Origin: Halorubrum salinarum
GTDB taxonomy: Archaea > Halobacteriota > Halobacteria > Halobacteriales > Haloferacaceae
Length of the DNA: 64,000 nucleotides
Direction of reading: 5' to 3'
Assembly (NCBI RefSeq): GCF_013267195.1
Contig: NZ_CP053941.1
Location: 310,001 to 374,000 of the forward strand
In this document: in pieces, positions 59,979 through 64,000 of the stretch
Layout: every line of letters begins with the position of its first letter
How positions within the stretch are numbered: position 1 is the stretch's first letter
The notes under the pieces: model-generated
Seen by the model: the letters and a program-made list of their open reading frames with translations, nothing else
What the model was told of the DNA's origin: nothing
Databases searched by the model: none
Made by a program: the position numbers and the translations under genes

Positions 59979-60998
59979 GTGACGGACACCAACCGCGAGT
60001 GGCTTCTCGCCGAGCGGCCGACCGGCGAGCCCGACCAAGACAGCTTCGAACTGCGCGAGACCGAGGTCCCCGACCCCGACCCGGGCGAGCTCCTCGTCCG
60101 CGTTCGGTACCTCTCCGTCGACCCGTACATGCGCGGCCGGATGCGCGACGCCGAGTCGTACGCCGAGCCGTGGGACGTGGGCGACGCGCTCAAGGGCGGC
60201 GTCGTCGGCGAAGTGGTCGAAACGGAGAGCGACGCGTACGACGCGGGCGACCTCGTGACCGGCGAGGGGCGCTGGGCCGACTACGCGACGCTCGACGCCG
60301 ACGACGTCGCGCCGGTCGACCCGGCCGTCGCCGACCCCGAGGCGTACCTCGGCGTCCTCGGGATGCCCGGCCGGACCGCCTACTTCGGCCTCCTCGACGT
60401 GGGCGAGCCGAAGCCCGGCGACACGGTCGTCGTCTCCGGCGCGGCCGGCGCCGTCGGCTCCGTCGTCGGCCAGATCGCGAAGCTGAACGGCTGTCGGGTG
60501 GTCGGCTTCGCGGGCAGCGACGAGAAGACCGACTGGCTCACCGACGACCTCGGCTTCGACGCCGCGATCAACTACAAGACGACGGACGACTACCGGGCCG
60601 CGCTCGACGAGGCGGCGCCGGACGGCGTCGACGTGTACTTCGACAACGTCGGCGGTCCCATCACCGACGCCGTGTTCACGAAGCTGAACCTCGACGCGCG
60701 CGTCGCGGTCTGCGGCCAGATCGCCCACTACAACGACGAGACGGTCCCGACCGGGCCGCGGAAGCTCCCGCAGCTCATCTCCGTGCGCGCGAGGGTCCAG
60801 GGCCTGCTCGTCGGCGACTTCGCGACCCGGTTCGGCGAGGCGAGCGAGCGCCTCGCGGGGTGGGTCGCGAGCGGCGACCTCGAACACCGCGAGACGGTCG
60901 TGGAGGGCCTGGAGAACGCGCCCGACGCCTTCCTCGGCCTGTTCTCCGGCGACAACATCGGGAAGCAGGTGGTGCGGGTGTCGGCGGCGGAGCAGTAG
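59979..60998 (+). CDS. Zinc-independent MDR-family NADP oxidoreductase
   Basis: 339 residues from a GTG. Leukotriene-B4-dehydrogenase/CurA-like member of the medium-chain reductases: LSVDPYMRGRM, GMPGRTAYFGLLDVG, VVSGAAGAVGSVVGQIAKL and DVYFDNVGGPITD. No zinc ligands, so it reduces activated double bonds with NADPH. Cytoplasmic. Confidence 0.9.
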   Translation: MTDTNREWLLAERPTGEPDQDSFELRETEVPDPDPGELLVRVRYLSVDPYMRGRMRDAESYAEPWDVGDALKGGVVGEVVETESDAYDAGDLVTGEGRWADYATLDADDVAPVDPAVADPEAYLGVLGMPGRTAYFGLLDVGEPKPGDTVVVSGAAGAVGSVVGQIAKLNGCRVVGFAGSDEKTDWLTDDLGFDAAINYKTTDDYRAALDEAAPDGVDVYFDNVGGPITDAVFTKLNLDARVAVCGQIAHYNDETVPTGPRKLPQLISVRARVQGLLVGDFATRFGEASERLAGWVASGDLEHRETVVEGLENAPDAFLGLFSGDNIGKQVVRVSAAEQ

Positions 60999-61113
60999 CC
61001 GCGGCCCGCTCGACCGCGTTACGCGGGAGGCTGCGGGCCGGCACCGCGGCGGTCGTCACCGCTGCGAGGGAACCGTCGGCAGGGCTATACGACGCTGAGA
61101 TGTATCGGCGCGT

Positions 61114-62013
61114 ATGGAATTACGCCGCTGGGCCGCGGTCGCGCTCGTCGGGGCCGTCGTCGTCGCCGCCGCGTACGCGGTCTTCGCGGGCGTCCTGATC
61201 GGGTCCGACGTGGCGTCGTACTCCTCGGACGGCGTCACCGTGTCGGACCTCGCGTACGAAGACGCCTTGGACCGAGCCGACGCGGCCGGGTACGCGGTCG
61301 AGCGCGTCGGATCGAGCGGTTTCCACCCGGCGGGGATCGACGAGCTCGACGCCGACCTCGGCCCGGAGTACGAGGCGTTCAGGGTCACGTTCGACCGCTC
61401 GGAGGCGACGCGGCTGTGGGCAACCTTCTACGCCGACGAGGGCGTCACCGTCGTGACCGTCTTCGCGGACGGCAACCGCGGCGCGTTCACCGTCGACGAC
61501 CTCCCGCCGGAGGAGTGGCTCGTCGATCGGTTCACGACGCTGTTCGAGATGGACGAGGCGACCGCGGCGGGGTACGTCGAGGACCTCCGAACGAACGTCC
61601 GTGACGCCGAGCCCGACGAGCCCGGGGCGGGCGCCCCGGAGATCCGGATCGAGGAACCGGTCGCGTTCCGCGCGACGTACGACGAGTTGACCGCTCGCGC
61701 GACGACGGTCACCGAGCGTTCCGTCCCGGGCTCCGGTCAGCACACTCGGGAGTACTACGCGGGCGAAGCGCGACTGGGAGCGATCGACTTCGTCCTCTCT
61801 CGGGCGACCGTCACGCACGAGGTCGATGGGGACACCTACCGCGTCCACCTCGATTATCACGGCGGGATCGAGGTCGACGCGCAGACGCGCGCCTCCCGGT
61901 CCTTCGAGGAAGAGGCCGTTCGCGCGACCTTCCGACGGATGTTCGAGGAGATGGGGATCCCGCCGGAGACGGCCGACCACCTACGGCTGGAGTACCGGGG
62001 CAGCGTGTGGTGA
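61114..62013 (+). CDS. Membrane-anchored acidic protein
   Basis: 299 residues. One N-terminal membrane helix (about 6-30), then an extracytoplasmic acidic α/β region without recognised motifs (VTFDRSEATRLWATFY; later THEVDGDTYRVHLDYHGGIEVD). Probably surface-exposed. It is the last core-type gene before the integrated element. Confidence 0.65.
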   Translation: MELRRWAAVALVGAVVVAAAYAVFAGVLIGSDVASYSSDGVTVSDLAYEDALDRADAAGYAVERVGSSGFHPAGIDELDADLGPEYEAFRVTFDRSEATRLWATFYADEGVTVVTVFADGNRGAFTVDDLPPEEWLVDRFTTLFEMDEATAAGYVEDLRTNVRDAEPDEPGAGAPEIRIEEPVAFRATYDELTARATTVTERSVPGSGQHTREYYAGEARLGAIDFVLSRATVTHEVDGDTYRVHLDYHGGIEVDAQTRASRSFEEEAVRATFRRMFEEMGIPPETADHLRLEYRGSVW

Positions 62014-62265
62014 ACGGGAAGAGGTCTCTTCGTTCGATGCGTGTGAGTGAGGGTTCGACCCCTCAGTACGGATTACACCGACCGCGACGTTTTGCTCGCG
62101 GCGCAGAAACACGGACTCGCGGGGGTCCCGCGAGCGAACGCAGTGAGCGAGTGGGACCACGCGAGGGAACGACTAAGCGAACGAAGTGAGCGCAGGAGTG
62201 GACTCGCGGGGAGAGACGCTCCCCGACGAGCCCCGGTTCCGTGGTGGGATTCTGGGTGATTGCGT
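62014..62265. repeat. Putative attachment-site region with structured repeats
   Basis: Between the last core gene and the integrase. A T-loop-like stretch GAGGGTTCGACCCCTC lies near 62,048. A hairpin has arms CTCGCGGG/CCCGCGAG (62116-62134). GGTCCC/GGGACC arms enclose a GCGAACGCAGTGAGCG core, and a second GCGAACGAAGTGAGCG core follows. The T-loop-like part does not fold as a proper tRNA arm, so it is at most a tRNA-tail remnant. Confidence 0.45.
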
Positions 62266-63291
62266 TCATAGGTCTCGGATCAGGTCGCGGCGAAGCCGCA
62301 TCTTCTCGCGCTCGGAGCGCTCGTCGTAGTGCTCCTCGATGACATCGAGGGAACTGTTCATCCGGTCGCTGACCACCTCCTCGGGCGTCCCGTCGCGGAG
62401 GTGCTTCGTGATCGCTCCACGCCGCACGCCGTGAGGCGACCTCGACGACGGACACTTCGAGAGCGACTCCCGGTTCCGCCACTCGCAGGTGTTCGGGTCC
62501 TCATCGTGCGGGCACTCGGCCCACCGACACGGCTGGGTCCAGCGGTAGACCGTCAGCCGAATCGGCGACTCGGACAGCCGACCGTGGACGCTCGTGAAGA
62601 GCGGCCGGCGGCCGTAGTCGTCCTTCACGTCCGGCCGGTTGTGCTCGATGTAGTCGTGGAGGACCTCGACATCGTACTCGCCGAGCGCGATGGACCGCTC
62701 GGCGGCGTGGCCGTTCTTGAGCGGCGTCTCCTGCTCGGGGCGGTGGCGGACGTCGAGGCACCGTTCCTCGGTGTCGAGGTCGTCCACGTCGAAGGCGCGG
62801 AGCGTTCCAAGCCGGATGCCGGTGTGCCAGAGGATCGAGAGTATCGCATGCTCTCGGCTCGCGTACCTGAACTCCTCCAAGTACTCCAGCATCTGCTCGG
62901 CGTTCTCCTCGGACAGCTGCTCGTCGCGGGAGATCTCCTCCGAGGTCAGCTTCGGCATCCGGACGCGCTCGCGGAGGCCGTCCTCGACGGCGTCGATGCT
63001 ATCGCAGAACTCCAGGAACACGCGAAGCGTCGCGAGGTTTCCCTTCAGCGTCGGCTTCGACACCGCGTCGTACTTGTCACCTTCTCCGCTCTGGCGCCAG
63101 ACGCGGAACTCGTGGATAGTCCGGCCGGTCACCTCGTTCATGTTCTCGATGTCTTTCTCGTCGCAGAACTCGAGCCACGAGTCCAGTCGGTAGCGGTGGT
63201 TCTCCAAGCTCTTCTCCGACAACTCCATCTCGCGATCTGCGAGGTAGAGGCGGACCGCTTCCCGCGGCGTGATCGGTTCAAGGTCGCTCAC
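62266..63291 (-). CDS. Tyrosine integrase, full-length haloarchaeal type
   Basis: 341 residues. N-terminal core-binding domain (about 8-110: REAVRLYLADREMELSEKSLENHRYRLD). The catalytic domain has Arg in HTGIRLGTLRAF, H-x-x-R in SPHGVRRGAI, and the tyrosine in VIEEHYDERSERE. A Cys/His insertion (CRWAECPHDEDPNTCEW ... SKC) between β-sheet and box II may bind zinc. It performs site-specific recombination between element and chromosome. Four-base overlap (ATGA) with the upstream small gene. Confidence 0.93.
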   Translation of the reverse strand: MSDLEPITPREAVRLYLADREMELSEKSLENHRYRLDSWLEFCDEKDIENMNEVTGRTIHEFRVWRQSGEGDKYDAVSKPTLKGNLATLRVFLEFCDSIDAVEDGLRERVRMPKLTSEEISRDEQLSEENAEQMLEYLEEFRYASREHAILSILWHTGIRLGTLRAFDVDDLDTEERCLDVRHRPEQETPLKNGHAAERSIALGEYDVEVLHDYIEHNRPDVKDDYGRRPLFTSVHGRLSESPIRLTVYRWTQPCRWAECPHDEDPNTCEWRNRESLSKCPSSRSPHGVRRGAITKHLRDGTPEEVVSDRMNSSLDVIEEHYDERSEREKMRLRRDLIRDL

Positions 63292-63596
63292 CGTTCACCC
63301 CCGAGCGCGCGGATCGCGCTTTTCAGCATCTCCTCGTCGGCGCCGTTCGCGAGCTCGACGAGCCGCTTCACCAAGAGGTCCTGCTCGGTCGGCGTCTGAG
63401 CGTCCGGCCATGGCGTCCCGCGGACCTCCGTCCAGAGCAGGTACATCGCGTCCGCATCGAACTCGACTTCGAGCGGGCCGTCCGCGGTGATCAGCGTGAG
63501 GACGTAGCCGTCGTCGTCGACCGTCGGCCCGTACGTTACCCCGGTAAGTGGGCGCTCGGCGTCGACGACGCGGCGCTCGATGTTTCTACTGCCCAT
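63288..63596 (-). CDS. Small element-encoded hypothetical protein
   Basis: 102 residues. A β-rich N-terminal half (YVLTLITADGPLEVEFDADAMYLLW) and a helical C-terminal half (EQDLLVKRLVELANGADEEM). It overlaps the integrase start by four bases and the preceding gene by one base, so all three are co-transcribed. It could regulate integrase use; no DNA-binding motif is evident. Confidence 0.6.
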   Translation of the reverse strand: MGSRNIERRVVDAERPLTGVTYGPTVDDDGYVLTLITADGPLEVEFDADAMYLLWTEVRGTPWPDAQTPTEQDLLVKRLVELANGADEEMLKSAIRALGGER

Positions 63597-64000
63597 CAGA
63601 TTTGACCGGACTTGTACGCTTCCGCGATCAGACGCGGAACTTGTTTCACGAACAACAGCGCGACGACGACGATCAGTGCCACGGCGAACAGATCCGAAAC
63701 AGACGGCGCTAACGCGACGGTTTCACCGTTGATCGTGATTGAACCAAGACGCCGACTCACACCAACAGCAACTGCGAATCCGATTCCGAGCGGGAAGACC
63801 GTCGCAAGTGCGGATATCGCCTTACGTCCCCACTCCTCGCGTCGCTGCTGGCGTTTTTCGCGCTCCGTTCGAGGCTCCGTGGCCCTATCCCAGTAACGTG
63901 GGAGGCGCTTCGTCACCTCACCTTCCCAGTGGACGATGAAGTCGTTGACATCACCTTCGCGTTCGACTACCTCAATTTCGACGATATCGTAGTCGTCGCA
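63596..64000 (-). CDS. Element membrane protein, 5' end outside window
   Basis: The frame is open to the last base of the window (the GTG at 63916 is only an internal possibility), so the protein is at least 134 residues. The visible part starts with an acidic segment (DIVEIEVVEREGDVNDFIVHWEGE), then a basic helix (PRTEREKRQQRREEWGRK). Two membrane helices (about 32-54 and 72-94 counted from the internal GTG) and a short cytoplasmic tail follow. Unknown function. Confidence 0.6.
   Translation of the reverse strand, partial: CDDYDIVEIEVVEREGDVNDFIVHWEGEVTKRLPRYWDRATEPRTEREKRQQRREEWGRKAISALATVFPLGIGFAVAVGVSRRLGSITINGETVALAPSVSDLFAVALIVVVALLFVKQVPRLIAEAYKSGQI

Larger units (their letters stand above)
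62040..64000. mobile_element. Edge of an integrated element (integrase plus overlapping small genes)
   Basis: A haloarchaeal tyrosine integrase at the edge is followed upstream on the same strand by two tightly overlapping short genes, the usual layout of an integrative plasmid or provirus. The other end is outside the window. GC and codon use are only slightly lower than core. Confidence 0.6.

Noticed and set aside
62040-62060. A tRNA gene fragment at the integrase edge
   Set aside because: T-loop-like bases are present, but a five-pair T stem with a seven-base loop cannot be formed and no acceptor arm follows. Kept only as a possible att remnant.

Overview
The window is chromosomal DNA from a haloarchaeon, most like Halorubrum and relatives (inference). 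The reasons are very GC-rich coding DNA, strongly acidic proteins, an archaeal C/D-box sRNP operon (nop5-flpA), an archaeal-type ProS, Tat lipoproteins, a PGF-CTERM surface anchor, a phytoene desaturase, and tRNA genes with archaeal promoters.

1-13.1 kb is an accessory island with clearly lower GC and different codon use. It holds the end of a histidine kinase, a run of unrelated putative nucleases (two PD-(D/E)xK-type, one Mrr-like, one HNH, one HEPN candidate), two large membrane proteins, a DsbA-fold protein without its CxxC, and a short tyrosine recombinase. No DNA methyltransferase is visible, so this looks like a set of abortive-infection or type-IV-like defence modules rather than classical restriction-modification. 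The right edge of the island falls inside nop5. The first 86 codons of nop5 use AT-rich codons, and the gene switches within a codon or two to normal GC-rich coding at about 13,107. The element therefore appears to have replaced the 5' part and promoter of an essential gene.

13.1-62.0 kb is core chromosome. In order it holds: nop5-flpA; an HTH/DUF2178 pair with tandem palindromic operators; a one-repeat TFB-like protein; endonuclease III; tRNA-Leu(UAG); a PAS histidine kinase; a secreted matrixin-like protease; a LOV-like PAS protein; crtI; YdjM-like membrane proteins; the divergent purine genes purB and purN-purH; lipoproteins and a TupA-like binding protein; an MFS transporter; an M42 peptidase; small stress or housekeeping genes; Zn-alcohol dehydrogenase; an orphan 2-oxoacid dehydrogenase E1 alpha; a threonine-synthase-like protein lacking the PLP lysine; the btuF/btuCD cobalamin importer; Trm5; tRNA-Thr(CGU); membrane and secreted proteins; proS; Nudix, GNAT and DUF371 proteins; two adjacent TGS-domain GTPases (YchF/Ygr210 type and DRG); and an MDR reductase. 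Both tRNA genes are followed by a second copy of their own 3' end and a short structured repeat.

62.0-64.0 kb is the start of a second integrated element, marked by a full-length haloarchaeal tyrosine integrase and two tightly overlapping small genes on the minus strand that run off the window.
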